Source: Candidatus Saccharimonadota bacterium
GTDB taxonomy: Bacteria > Patescibacteriota > Saccharimonadia > Saccharimonadales > UBA4665
Length of the DNA stretch: 64,000 nt
Direction of reading: 5' to 3'
Assembly: GCA_003153395.1 (NCBI GenBank)
Contig: PLYP01000002.1
Location: forward strand, 30,634-94,633
Shown: positions 8,610-17,154 of the stretch, one piece after another
How the letters are laid out: each line of letters starts with the position of its first letter
Numbering within the stretch: the first letter of the stretch is position 1
Made by a program: the position numbers and the translations under genes
Notes under the pieces: generated by a model
Seen by the model: the letters and a program-made list of their open reading frames with translations, nothing else
Told to the model about the DNA's origin: nothing
Database searches by the model: none

Positions 8610-9312
8610 TTATAACTTAGCGGCCCAGTCTATTAGTAGAGCTTTGAATTCAGCACGTTCGTGTCCCTGTAGAGAATGTTGTGCGCCAAGAATAAGTTTG
8701 TGTGTACTATCTTGTGCGGAAATAACGTATGCAGCTATAACGCTAGGCAAGATTGATTCGTCTTTTTCTGATTGGACTACAGTAACATTACCTTTAATAT
8801 TTCTAATTGCTTCTAGTGCTCTATTGTGAGGCAAAATGGGAAATAACCTGCGTCTGAAAGTATTATTTCTATCTTCATCCATTTTGGCTCGTGGCTTATC
8901 TAATAACTCATCTTCATAAATTGCTGGAGCTCGTAATAATAAACTGCCTACTGGTCTTTCACGACTTAACATTACCGCTAAATAACCGCCATAACTTGCA
9001 CCAACTACACCGATTCTTTTAGTCCTTACTCCTGGTCTACTTGATAAAAAGTCGTAAGCATGTACAACATCAACTAGGTGATCATGAGCACTTAGCTCAT
9101 CTAAACTACCGGCGCTTTCACCATGACCCGCTAAATCAATAGTCAAACATGTTGCACCTGTCTCGGAGGCAACAGCTTCAGCATAACCCACCCTATTACT
9201 CTTACTAACCATGTACAAAAAGAACTGCGGTACTACCAATATTTTCTGGCGTAAAGAGAGTACCTATTTGTTTACGCTCAGCATTTTGTAAAGCAACCGC
9301 CTCAACATTCAT
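8610..9312 (-). pseudogene. Alpha/beta hydrolase, frameshifted near residue 35
   Basis: The main frame (stop at 8610) has the fold's signatures: IDLAGHGES, the nucleophile elbow GVVGASYGGY, and a late His in LGAQHSLQGH. Its own start is poor and lacks the oxyanion strand. A second frame starting at the ATG at 9312 gives MNVEAVALQNAERK and ends STAVLFVHG before stops at 9240. The HG oxyanion motif therefore lies just upstream in a different frame. One extra base, or two missing, near 9238-9243 would join them. A TATAAT precedes the 9312 ATG by 6 nt, supporting it as the original start. It is either a decaying gene or an assembly indel. Confidence 0.75.
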
Positions 9313-9324
9313 AAACTAATTATA
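9313..9324 (-). promoter_or_regulatory. Leaderless-type promoter of the alpha/beta hydrolase
   Basis: TATAAT at 9324-9319, 6 nt, then the ATG at 9312. It supports the upstream N-terminal fragment as the original start. Confidence 0.55.
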
Positions 9325-9347
9325 CTATAATAAGCTTTGTATGTAAA

Positions 9348-9424
9348 TGGTACGCCCGGAGGGATTCGAACCCCCGACTTTCTGTTCCGAAGACAGACGC
9401 TCTAATCCACTGAGCTACGGGCGC
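9348..9424 (-). tRNA. tRNA-Arg (anticodon TCG), CCA encoded
   Basis: The minus strand folds as a complete cloverleaf: acceptor GCGCCCG/CGGGCGT, D-arm GCTC/GAGC, anticodon stem TCTGT/ACAGA with loop CTTCGGA, T-arm GGGGG-TTCGAAT-CCCTC, discriminator A and encoded CCA. Anticodon TCG reads CGN arginine codons. Confidence 0.95.
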
Positions 9425-9460
9425 ATAGATGTCGTATACTATTCTAACAGAGTGAAACAG

Positions 9461-10708
9461 ATGGATACAGCATTACCAATTTATAACTTTAAAAGTGCTA
9501 ATAAATATTTAAGGCGTTTTCATGATTCTTCCCATTCAGAATACACGTTAGATAACATGAGAAACATCATGGAATTCCTAGGTAATCCGCAGGATAAATT
9601 TAAAGCTATACATGTTGCAGGAACATCAGGAAAAACATCTACTGCCTACTATATTTCATCATTACTTACCGCTACAGATAAAAAAGTGGGTCTGAGCGTC
9701 TCGCCTCATGTTGATGAACTTAATGAGAGAGTGCAAATAAACTCCGTACCGCTAGAAGAAAAGATATTTTGCGAGTCATTATCGGTCTTCCTTAGCATTA
9801 TGGAAGGCTGCCCCTTTAAGCCATCATGGTTTGAGGTTATGATAGCTTTTGCTTATTGGTATTTTGCAAAAGTAAAAGTAGATTACGGCGTCATTGAAGT
9901 TGGTTTAGGTGGGCTTAAAGACGGATCAAATGTTATTAATGCTCAAGATAAAATTTGTGTAATTACAGATATTGGACACGACCATGTAAATGTCCTTGGT
10001 AGCTCATTAAGAGAAATTGCCGCGCAAAAAGCGGGCATAATATTTCCTGGTAATACTGTTCTTTGTGTTGATCAAGACCGCGAAGCTTTAAAAGTGGTAG
10101 AGGAAACTGCCTTAAGACAAAACGCTGAGCTGCATATAATATCACCGGGCAATACTAATGAACCAAATATTCCAAACTTTCAGCAGCGAAATTGGTCACT
10201 TGCTTATGAAGTATTTAAATATATTCAAAAACGGGATAGTTTGATTGCCTTGGAGAACGAACAATTAGAAAAAACTAGGAGAATAACCGTACCAGGCCGA
10301 ATGGATATTAGACACGAGGGAGAAAAAACTATTGTAATGGACGGCGCTCATAACGCACAAAAAATGACAGCCTTTGCGGAAAGTTTTAAAAAACTTTTCC
10401 CTCAACAAAAACCGGCTGTCTTACTTGCCATGAAGCAAGGCAAGGAATACAAAGATATCGTCCCAATTTTGGCATCTATATCGAGTCGTATGGTCACTAC
10501 CAAGTTTTCTACTACTCAGGATCTACCGATTTTATCTACACCTGCTACTGAGCTAGCAGAAGCATTTGAAAACTATTTGCCTGTTAAGGCAATTGAGAAT
10601 TTAGAAGTGGCTTATCAAGATCTCATTAATGGGCCAGAGAAAATATGCGTTATAGTTGGCTCTTTGTATTTGCTAGGCGAAGTAAGAAAGTTAGAAAACT
10701 TAATCTAA
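9461..10708 (+). CDS. folC: Folylpolyglutamate/dihydrofolate synthase-like Mur ligase
   Basis: Adds glutamate to folate (or dihydropteroate) with ATP. Motifs of the Mur ligase superfamily appear in order: the P-loop AGTSGKTSTAYY, SPHVDELNERVQIN, the Mg-binding GLGG and DIGHDHVNVLG segments, KAGII, and MDGAHNAQKM in the C-terminal domain. The 415-residue length is typical. The open frame extends upstream through the tRNA gene, so I use the ATG at 9461; a GTG at 9452 is in frame. TATACT lies about 20 nt upstream. No other folate genes are nearby, which suits an organism that salvages folates. Confidence 0.9.
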   Translation: MDTALPIYNFKSANKYLRRFHDSSHSEYTLDNMRNIMEFLGNPQDKFKAIHVAGTSGKTSTAYYISSLLTATDKKVGLSVSPHVDELNERVQINSVPLEEKIFCESLSVFLSIMEGCPFKPSWFEVMIAFAYWYFAKVKVDYGVIEVGLGGLKDGSNVINAQDKICVITDIGHDHVNVLGSSLREIAAQKAGIIFPGNTVLCVDQDREALKVVEETALRQNAELHIISPGNTNEPNIPNFQQRNWSLAYEVFKYIQKRDSLIALENEQLEKTRRITVPGRMDIRHEGEKTIVMDGAHNAQKMTAFAESFKKLFPQQKPAVLLAMKQGKEYKDIVPILASISSRMVTTKFSTTQDLPILSTPATELAEAFENYLPVKAIENLEVAYQDLINGPEKICVIVGSLYLLGEVRKLENLI

Positions 10709-10713
10709 AATTA

Positions 10714-10848
10714 CTACATAATGTCGGTTTCTTCCTGTTCAGTAATAGGAAGATGCGGTTCAGGAGTTTTGACGTTAATACCGTTTCGTCTTGCAATCTG
10801 AAGATATCTGGATGCGGATTTTTGGACTAATTTTCGGTTTCTTACCAT
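10714..10848 (-). CDS. Possible small protein (44 aa)
   Basis: The minus-strand frame reads MVRNRKLVQKSASRYLQ and continues with a polar acidic tail ending EETDIM. It has a basic helical N-terminus and acidic C-terminus. AGGAAG lies about 12-15 nt upstream of the ATG, a long but possible Shine-Dalgarno spacing. It is convergent with folC. No homology recognised. Confidence 0.35.
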   Translation of the reverse strand: MVRNRKLVQKSASRYLQIARRNGINVKTPEPHLPITEQEETDIM

Positions 10849-11005
10849 AATAAGTTCAACTTCCTTTGTTAATCTAAGTTATATTTTATATCTGTTAGCT
10901 AGCAAGGTCTGTGTAATAACTTACCCGAGGCGTGTGAAATAACTTATTGTTGAAAATACTTCATAAAATATAAGGTTAAGCTAGTAAATAAGTGAGGGAG
11001 TGATT

Positions 11006-11098
11006 ATGGTGATCAGAAATGAAGCTTGCAAGCCAGCCACAAAATCATATTTTGATTTTCAAAAGCGCGGTTATGGGCAATTACTGGCCATACACTAG
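11006..11098 (+). CDS. Possible small protein (30 aa) with strong Shine-Dalgarno
   Basis: The frame begins MVIRNEACKPATKSYF and ends GYGQLLAIH. A GAGGGAG sequence sits 5 nt before the ATG, better than most ribosome sites in the window, which is the main reason for listing it. No domain is recognised; one Cys and many aromatic and basic residues. Confidence 0.4.
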   Translation: MVIRNEACKPATKSYFDFQKRGYGQLLAIH

Positions 11099-11159
11099 GC
11101 CTTACTAACCTCACTGAATAATAAATAGTTGGCTAATTTGTAAAAAGTAAATTAAAAGC

Positions 11160-11258
11160 CTATATTTTCTTTGCTTTTGGAGATGTCTTCTTACCTGCCT
11201 CGGTAGATGTTTGCTTAGCCATTATTTGTAAGCTATTAAGCATTTGCTCTATAGTCAT
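11160..11258 (-). CDS. Possible small basic protein (32 aa)
   Basis: The frame begins MTIEQMLNSLQIMAKQ and ends with a Lys-rich tail (KKTSPKAKKI). AAAGG stands 6-7 nt before the ATG. The amphipathic N-terminal helix and basic tail would suit a nucleic-acid-associated microprotein, but this is only a guess from composition. Confidence 0.45.
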   Translation of the reverse strand: MTIEQMLNSLQIMAKQTSTEAGKKTSPKAKKI

Positions 11259-11349
11259 AAATTACCTTTTTTGTTTAAAGATCTATTTTTATTGCCTGGC
11301 GGAAGCATAAGCCCCATTATTTATGATGTCTGTAAAAAATTTTACTTTA

Positions 11350-11931
11350 TTAACTCTTGGATGATTTTGGCGGCAATAACTTAGTGTTACCGTTATATTT
11401 GGCGTGAAGCAACGCACGTTGTAAACATTCCAGCACTTTTTCGGCCTGGTTATAGCTCATTCCTACCTTAGAAACAGGTAGAGGCTGTGGTTTAGTCTTA
11501 GGTGACTGGTTACTAGTTTGCGTAAAGTTCAACGTTAGTCCGGCTTCATTCCATGATATCTCTATTCCATCGCTATACATTGTTCGTACGTCCATTGATA
11601 GCAACATAACCATTGGTTTAGTCATCAGACCGGACATAGCTGGGTTGTCGTGGTTTTCATTCAAGTTGATTTCAATATGCTCAGTTAAGTCGCTATCGTA
11701 GTTAGCTAACCCCCAAAGATGTAAAGCCTCCTGGTCAGGCATATTAAAATAGCTAATAAACAGCAGCATTACATCTTCGTCGGGTCGTTTAAGACCAGCT
11801 TCATATAGTTTTAGCTGATTTTCGTCGATTTCTATGGCGCCAGAAACCTCAGATAAACTACGCCTCGATTGTTCACGGACGGTCTTTAAATGTTTACCTA
11901 GGGAAACGAACGGTTTATCTGCTCTTGCCAT
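11350..11931 (-). CDS. XRE-type HTH protein with DUF3467-like C-terminal domain
   Basis: Residues about 8-60 form a Cro/C1-type helix-turn-helix: LGKHLKTVREQSRRSLSEVS, then IDENQLKLYEAGLKRP. The C-terminal half (SMDVRTMYSDGIEISW, ending AEKVLECLQRALLHAKY) resembles DUF3467-type domains. It is probably a DNA-binding regulator of unknown target. The frame is open to 11985, but the ATG at 11931 is chosen because the helix-turn-helix starts right after it and TAAAAT ends 8 nt before it, a leaderless-type arrangement. It is divergent from murB with about 78 bp between the chosen starts, so it could regulate murB. Confidence 0.75.
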   Translation of the reverse strand: MARADKPFVSLGKHLKTVREQSRRSLSEVSGAIEIDENQLKLYEAGLKRPDEDVMLLFISYFNMPDQEALHLWGLANYDSDLTEHIEINLNENHDNPAMSGLMTKPMVMLLSMDVRTMYSDGIEISWNEAGLTLNFTQTSNQSPKTKPQPLPVSKVGMSYNQAEKVLECLQRALLHAKYNGNTKLLPPKSSKS

Positions 11932-11994
11932 ATACCTATATTTTAGGCATGTGTACCGAGTAGTGCAAGCATGAGCGTGCCGCAAAATAAACGG

Positions 11995-12009
11995 TATACT
12001 GTAGAAGGT
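11995..12009 (+). promoter_or_regulatory. Promoter -10 immediately upstream of murB
   Basis: TATACT at 11995-12000 followed by 9 nt to the ATG at 12010, predicting a leader of at most 2-3 nt. This supports the downstream start. Confidence 0.5.
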
Positions 12010-13044
12010 ATGACATACAAAAGTAATGTAAGTTTAAGCGATTATTCCACAATGCGATTAGGTGGAAGTGCTGCATATTTGGCTGAAATCACTAATAAGA
12101 GTGAGCTTAGGGAAGCTTTATTATGGGCTCAAGCTAATAAGCTGCCGGTAATTATGATTGGCTCTGGAAGCAATATTGTATGGAAAGATGAAGGTTTCCA
12201 GGGATTAATTTTAGTTAATAATATTCTTCGCTATGAAGTATACGAAGAGGATTCAACAAATTTTTATGTAACAATTGGTGCTGGTGAAAATTGGGACAGT
12301 GCGGTAGCGAGAACAGTTAAAGACGGCCTCACTGGAATTGAAGCGCTTAGCTTAGTACCGGGTAAAGCCGGTGCTACTCCTATTCAAAACGTTGGCGCCT
12401 ACGGACAAGAGATATCTCAGACCCTGACAACAATTGAGGCCTATGACATTAGCCTAAACAATTTCGTGGTTATTCCGGCCAGTGACTGTGGCTTTGGATA
12501 CCGAACTAGCAGGTTTAAAACCGTAGACCATGGACGATTCTTTATTACAGCTATAACTCTACATTTAGTAAAAGGTAATCCGGCTCCGCCCTTTTACGCC
12601 ACACTAAAAACGTACCTTGACGCTAATAATATCTCTGAATTTACTCCAACTACAATACGAGATGCTGTAATTAACATTAGAAGCAATAAGCTGCCTGATC
12701 CTAGTGCTGTAAATAACGTCGGGTCGTTTTTTGCAAACCCTGTTGTGCCGACATACAAACTAACTGAACTTATGAATAACTATGATATGGTGCCTCATTG
12801 GGAGGTAGATAAGGAAAAAGTTAAATTATCTGCCGCCTGGTTAATAGAACAAGCCGGGTTTAAGGATTTTCATGATAACGAGACCGGAATGGGGACATGG
12901 CCAGCCCAGCCTTTGGTTCTAGTTAACGAACACGCTAAATCCACGCAAGATTTACTAAATTTTAAAAAGAAGATTATTGACAGCGTCCAGTCTAAGTTTG
13001 GCGTAGAACTATCTCAAGAACCAGAACTACTGCCTAGCGCTTAG
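12010..13044 (+). CDS. murB: UDP-N-acetylenolpyruvoylglucosamine reductase
   Basis: NADPH- and FAD-dependent second step of UDP-MurNAc synthesis for peptidoglycan. The N-terminus has the typical NVSLSDYSTMRLGG. The FAD-binding segment IMIGSGSNIVWKDEGFQG follows, then GIEALSLVPGKAGATPIQNVGAYGQE with the signature GAYG, then GYRTSRFK, and NNVGSFFANPVV containing the catalytic Ser of the SFF-type active site. AAWLIEQAGFKD and the closing motif complete a type I MurB. The ATG at 12010 (MTYKSNVSL) fits the family N-terminus and the promoter better than the ATG at 11971. MurA, the preceding enzyme, is encoded at 14490 beyond glyA. Confidence 0.95.
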   Translation: MTYKSNVSLSDYSTMRLGGSAAYLAEITNKSELREALLWAQANKLPVIMIGSGSNIVWKDEGFQGLILVNNILRYEVYEEDSTNFYVTIGAGENWDSAVARTVKDGLTGIEALSLVPGKAGATPIQNVGAYGQEISQTLTTIEAYDISLNNFVVIPASDCGFGYRTSRFKTVDHGRFFITAITLHLVKGNPAPPFYATLKTYLDANNISEFTPTTIRDAVINIRSNKLPDPSAVNNVGSFFANPVVPTYKLTELMNNYDMVPHWEVDKEKVKLSAAWLIEQAGFKDFHDNETGMGTWPAQPLVLVNEHAKSTQDLLNFKKKIIDSVQSKFGVELSQEPELLPSA

Positions 13045-13045
13045 T

Positions 13046-14323
13046 TTAGTTATCGCTCGGGAGAGGATATTTAAGCGCAAAAGCTTTAACTTCTTCTCTT
13101 AACACGTTAAGCTTAGCATCATCTTCCCTATTATCTATGGCTTTCTTCATCCACTTAGCAATTTGAGCCATATCCTTTTCTTTTAGGCCACGGGTTGTAA
13201 TGGCTGGAGTACCAAGACGAATCCCGCTTGGCTTATAAGGCGGGAGCTTATCGTCAGCAATTGAATTTTTATTTAGTGTTAGTCCAATTTTATCTAAGGC
13301 TTCTTCAACTATCTTGCCATCGAGGTCAAAACTGCCGTATACATCAGCCAGAATCAGGTGGTTACTAGTTCCTCCGGTTATTAAACTGAAGCCCTCTTCT
13401 AGCATAGCGTCAGCCAGTGCGCTGGCGTTTAGTACTATTTGCTTAGCATAAGTTTTAAATTCAGGCTTAAGTGCTTCTCCGAAAGCCACAGCTTTAGCAG
13501 CAATAATATGCTCATGTGGTCCACCTTGCATACCCGGAAATACTGCCCGATCGATTAATGTTGGGATATTCTCCAAGGTTTTTTCTGGGGCCTTTAGGGG
13601 ATTTCCTACTGTGCCTTGGCTTAATATCATTCCGCCTCTGGGACCTCGCAGTGTCTTATGAGTGGTAGTAGTAATGATATGAAAGCCATAATCGAATGGA
13701 TTTTTTGCGACGCCACCGGCAATAAGTCCGGCAATGTGTGCCATATCTGCCATTAGTAACGCACCTACTTCATTTCCAATTTCTGCGAATTTGCCGTAGT
13801 CAAGTTCTCTTGGATAAGCGCTGAATCCGGCAAGTATTATTTTTGGCTTATGAGTTAACGCTAGTTGTCTTAGTTCTTCATAATCTATTTCCCCTGTAGA
13901 TGGATCCTTCATCTTGTAACGAATAAAGTTATACAAGTGAGCGGAACGGGTGACCGGGGCACCGTGAGTAAGGTGTCCGCCGTGACTTAGATCCATAGCA
14001 AGTACCGTATCTCCAAGTTCTAGCCACGCGCTATATACTGCTTCATTAGCTGGAGCACCAGAATGCGGCTGAACGTTAGCATGATCGGCTTTAAATAGTT
14101 GCTTAGCTCTATCTATAGCTAGCTGTTCAACCTGATCGGTGTTTTCCTGGCCACCGTAGTAACGCCTTCCAGGATAGCCTTCGGAATACTTATTTGTAAA
14201 AACACTTCCCATGGCCTCAAGTACATCTCGGCTGACATAGTTTTCGGAAGGTATTAATTCCAACCCTTCTCTCTGTCTTTTCTCTTCTGCAGCAATTAGA
14301 GCAGCCACAACTTTGTCGTTCAT
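13046..14323 (-). CDS. glyA: Serine hydroxymethyltransferase
   Basis: Pyridoxal-phosphate enzyme interconverting serine and glycine with tetrahydrofolate. The 425-residue length is normal. Visible motifs are GLELIPSENYVS, NKYSEGYPGRRYYGGQE, NVQPHSGAPAN, the SHGGHLTHG loop, MADMAHIAGLIAGG, and the PLP-lysine region TTTTHKTLRGPRGGMIL with the Schiff-base Lys. GGGGAGA lies 7 nt before the ATG, a strong Shine-Dalgarno start. It converges on murB with a 1-nt gap. Retention of glyA together with folC indicates use of imported folate for one-carbon metabolism. Confidence 0.97.
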   Translation of the reverse strand: MNDKVVAALIAAEEKRQREGLELIPSENYVSRDVLEAMGSVFTNKYSEGYPGRRYYGGQENTDQVEQLAIDRAKQLFKADHANVQPHSGAPANEAVYSAWLELGDTVLAMDLSHGGHLTHGAPVTRSAHLYNFIRYKMKDPSTGEIDYEELRQLALTHKPKIILAGFSAYPRELDYGKFAEIGNEVGALLMADMAHIAGLIAGGVAKNPFDYGFHIITTTTHKTLRGPRGGMILSQGTVGNPLKAPEKTLENIPTLIDRAVFPGMQGGPHEHIIAAKAVAFGEALKPEFKTYAKQIVLNASALADAMLEEGFSLITGGTSNHLILADVYGSFDLDGKIVEEALDKIGLTLNKNSIADDKLPPYKPSGIRLGTPAITTRGLKEKDMAQIAKWMKKAIDNREDDAKLNVLREEVKAFALKYPLPSDN

Positions 14324-14461
14324 TTCTGGTCTCCCCTACTAGTTACAACTAATTGTAACAAAAAGTTTTATTAAACATCTAATGGAAATAACCACCTGCT
14401 TATTTCATAAATGCTTAAGTTTATATCTAACAATTAGCTTTAAAAATCTATTGAAGATTAA

Positions 14462-14489
14462 ATATCACATATGATATCATTATGTACCT
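14462..14489 (+). promoter_or_regulatory. Inverted repeat (candidate operator) on the promoter of the HTH-MurA gene
   Basis: ATATCA (14462-14467), 4 nt, TGATAT (14472-14477) is a perfect inverted repeat, and TGATATCA at 14472-14479 is itself palindromic. It overlaps the likely -10, TATCAT at 14475-14480, which ends 9 nt before the start codon. A dimeric HTH protein bound here would block transcription; the HTH-containing product of this gene is the obvious candidate. Confidence 0.5.
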
Positions 14490-16013
14490 ATGCTATCTAC
14501 TAACGAAAAGATAGGCCAATTAATTGCTCAAGTAAGGCAAGAAAAAGGTTTTACTCAAGCAGAATTTGCTCGTCGACTCAATACATCGCAGTCGGCCGTT
14601 AATCGAATGGAGCATGGTCGTCAGAATTTGAGCTTAGAGACTTTAGGCCGAGTGAGTGATGTTCTTAATAAGCAATTAATATCTATTAATCAAGGCGCCA
14701 TTAATCTTTTAATCGAAGGCGGTTATGAACTTAAGGGTGAGATAACACTTAAGACTTCCAAGAACGCAACGGTTGCTCTGCTCTGTGCCAGCCTACTTAA
14801 CCAAGGTATAACTAAACTAAAGAATGTAGCCAGAATCGAAGAGGTTAACAGGTTAATTGAAGTACTTACTAGTATTGGCGTGCACGTCCGATGGATTGGT
14901 GAAAATGATCTAGAGATTAGACCTCCTGAAAAATTTGATCTTGAAAACATGAACAAAGAATCAGCTAGGAAAACAAGAAGCGTGCTGATGTTCATTGGTC
15001 CGCTGATGCATATTGCTAAGGAGTTTAAGATCCCATATGCCGGTGGTTGTGATTTAGGCAGACGAACTGTTTTACCTCATTTATACGGATTAGAAGAGTT
15101 CGGCGTAGGTGTACTAACCAAATCTGGGCATTATGAAATTATGTCTTCACCTCAACTACCGTCACGATCCGTTGTCTTATATGAATCAGGAGACACAACT
15201 ACTGAAAACATACTTATGGCGGCTGCAAGAACACCTGGTGAGACAGTTATAAAGATGGCAAGTGCGAACTATATGGTTCAGGATCTATGTTTTTACTTGC
15301 AACGATTGGGAGTCCGAATTGAAGGCATTGGCACCAGTACACTAAAGGTCCAGGGGCTGGCTAAAATTAAGAAAAATGTAAGCTATGCTCCGGCAGAAGA
15401 TCCAGTAGAAGCCATGACTTTTATTTCCGCAGCAGTAACTACAAATTCTTCAATAACTATAAGGCGCGCACCTATTGAATTTTTAGAGTTAGAGCTACTT
15501 AAATTAGAGAAAATGGGACTAAAATCTGAAGTCGGTGCTTCATATAAGTCAGAAAACGGCCGTACTAATTTAGTAGATATTAAAATACATAAACATGATG
15601 GAAACTTAGTAGCACCGGTAGATAAGATTCATCCAAACATTTTTCCAGGACTTAATATTGATCATCTTCCCTACTTTGTTCCGATTGCAGCTGTAGCTAA
15701 AGGACGAACCCTAATTCATGACTGGGTCTATGAAGACCGGGCCTTAATGTATACAGAAATGAAGAAAATAGGGGTTAATCTTGAACTGGCAGATTCACAT
15801 CGCGTGTTTATCGAAGGACCTACCAGATTTAAACCAGCGGATTTGATATGTCCTAGTGGAATTAGGCCGGCAGTGATGTTACTCATTGGGATGTTAGCGG
15901 CACCTGGAAATTCAATACTGCGCAATGTCTATACGATTAATCGCGGATATGAAGATTTAGCTGAACGATTAAACAGCTTAGGTGCGCATATTACAGTACT
16001 GCGCGAGATTTAA
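14490..16013 (+). CDS. murA: HTH-MurA fusion: UDP-N-acetylglucosamine 1-carboxyvinyltransferase with N-terminal XRE domain
   Basis: MurA transfers enolpyruvate from PEP to UDP-GlcNAc, the first committed step of peptidoglycan synthesis. Residues 5-62 are an XRE helix-turn-helix (IGQLIAQVRQEKGFTQ, then SAVNRMEHGRQNLSLE). The EPSP-synthase-like MurA domain follows. Key MurA residues are kept: Lys91-Asn92 (SKNATVALL), the fosfomycin-target Cys186 in AGGCDLGRR, the Asp of NIDHLPYF in the PTDMQ position, and Arg of PSGIRPA. The enzyme half is therefore probably active. At 507 residues it is about 80 longer than ordinary MurA. The fusion suggests a substrate-sensing or autoregulating transcription factor; an inverted repeat lies on its own promoter. 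Confidence 0.92.
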   Translation: MLSTNEKIGQLIAQVRQEKGFTQAEFARRLNTSQSAVNRMEHGRQNLSLETLGRVSDVLNKQLISINQGAINLLIEGGYELKGEITLKTSKNATVALLCASLLNQGITKLKNVARIEEVNRLIEVLTSIGVHVRWIGENDLEIRPPEKFDLENMNKESARKTRSVLMFIGPLMHIAKEFKIPYAGGCDLGRRTVLPHLYGLEEFGVGVLTKSGHYEIMSSPQLPSRSVVLYESGDTTTENILMAAARTPGETVIKMASANYMVQDLCFYLQRLGVRIEGIGTSTLKVQGLAKIKKNVSYAPAEDPVEAMTFISAAVTTNSSITIRRAPIEFLELELLKLEKMGLKSEVGASYKSENGRTNLVDIKIHKHDGNLVAPVDKIHPNIFPGLNIDHLPYFVPIAAVAKGRTLIHDWVYEDRALMYTEMKKIGVNLELADSHRVFIEGPTRFKPADLICPSGIRPAVMLLIGMLAAPGNSILRNVYTINRGYEDLAERLNSLGAHITVLREI

Positions 16014-16027
16014 GACTAATCATATGG

Positions 16028-16033
16028 TATAAT
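16028..16033 (+). promoter_or_regulatory. Promoter -10 of the tRNA-Gly/tRNA-Arg unit
   Basis: A perfect TATAAT lies 39 nt upstream of tRNA-Gly and could drive both tRNAs. Confidence 0.55.
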
Positions 16034-16072
16034 CGCCTCTGTTATTAAGAGCAATTACACTTAATTAAATAT

Positions 16073-16147
16073 GCGGGTGTGGTGAAATGGCTCTCACGCT
16101 AGCCTTCCAAGCTTGAGTTGCGGGTTCGATCCCCGCCACCCGCACCA
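16073..16147 (+). tRNA. tRNA-Gly (anticodon TCC), CCA encoded
   Basis: Acceptor GCGGGTG/CACCCGC, anticodon loop CTTCCAA within a CTAGC/GCTTG stem (one wobble), T-arm GCGGG-TTCGATC-CCCGC, discriminator A and genomic CCA. It is followed 17 nt later by tRNA-Arg. Confidence 0.95.
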
Positions 16148-16164
16148 ATAAGTTATATGTATCC

Positions 16165-16241
16165 GCCCCGGTAGCTCAGCAGGATAGAGCAGAGGACTTC
16201 TAAGCCTAAGGTCGGGGGTTCGAATCCCTCCCGGGGTACCA
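16165..16241 (+). tRNA. tRNA-Arg (anticodon TCT), CCA encoded
   Basis: Acceptor GCCCCGG/CCGGGGT, D-arm GCTC/GAGC, T-arm GGGGG-TTCGAAT-CCCTC, discriminator A and CCA. The anticodon loop CTTCTAA gives TCT. The anticodon stem GAGGA/GCCTA has only three Watson-Crick pairs, with A31-G39 and G27-A43 mismatches, which is unusual. Confidence 0.88.
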
Positions 16242-16290
16242 AACATAAGCATGATGGACAACTATAGTATTTATCTGCTTAACTTAGTTT

Positions 16291-17154
16291 ATGCTTAAGA
16301 AAAACCAAAAGGGTTTTGCACATTTAGAACTCATATTAATCATACTAGTATTAGCAGTAATTGGTTTCGTTGGCTACAAGATATATCACTCTTTAAAGCA
16401 ACATAAACAGCTGCAGTCTTCTGCAAAAACTGCGAATGATTCGGCGGACAATAATACTATTAATGACTTATACACTTTGACTAATGGAATTTTAAAATAT
16501 GGCAATAAAAACAATACACTTCCGAAAAGCTTAACAGACCTAAAAGTTAGTTTGTCTAACTCGATTTCAAGTTATCAATACTCTGCAGATACTGTGCCGG
16601 CAGATACACAGCTACAGGTTCAAGGTCCAGGTAATTACACTAGTTTTACACTATGCGGCTATTTTAAGAATAACGGCTTGCCCCCGCCATCTTTTAATAA
16701 TGATTCTGATATTAAAAGTGCTCTGAAATATTATTACAAAGGAAATCAGTGCTATACATATACTTTCCCTGAGTATGGTGTAGGCGGTGGAGATGTGTTA
16801 ACTCCTAATTATTCAGCTACTCAAAAAAATTCTTATGATAATAGCTTTCTTCAACCAACTGCTATTGGAAGATCTATGTGCTTAGAATCTAATACAAAAA
16901 ATGGTAATCAATACGGTCAAGTTGCCCTAAGTGGAGGTGCAACTTGTACAGATGCAATGGCTGTTATAAATGCCACGGGGCCTTATGGTGACTATTACTC
17001 ATCAATGGGCTATTACTGTAAAACTTATGATAATTCTTATTCACCTAAGACTTGGCAGGCATATTATAAGGGGAATTTCCATATTTATGATTGCACGAAA
17101 GGTAATTCACAAATTGCTTTTACTCTCCAAACTACACAAGAGAAGCAGTATTAG
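16291..17154 (+). CDS. Type IV pilin-like secreted protein
   Basis: The N-terminus has a prepilin signature, KKNQKGFAHLELILIILVL: a short basic leader, Gly before Phe as the prepilin peptidase site, and Glu at +5 of the mature protein, followed by a hydrophobic helix to about residue 30. The remaining 250 residues are polar, rich in Tyr, Asn and Gly, with six or more Cys that could form disulfides. It lies far from the pilus locus at 40-50 kb but could be a minor pilin or pseudopilin. No Shine-Dalgarno is seen before the ATG. The globular domain is not recognised. Confidence 0.78.
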   Translation: MLKKNQKGFAHLELILIILVLAVIGFVGYKIYHSLKQHKQLQSSAKTANDSADNNTINDLYTLTNGILKYGNKNNTLPKSLTDLKVSLSNSISSYQYSADTVPADTQLQVQGPGNYTSFTLCGYFKNNGLPPPSFNNDSDIKSALKYYYKGNQCYTYTFPEYGVGGGDVLTPNYSATQKNSYDNSFLQPTAIGRSMCLESNTKNGNQYGQVALSGGATCTDAMAVINATGPYGDYYSSMGYYCKTYDNSYSPKTWQAYYKGNFHIYDCTKGNSQIAFTLQTTQEKQY

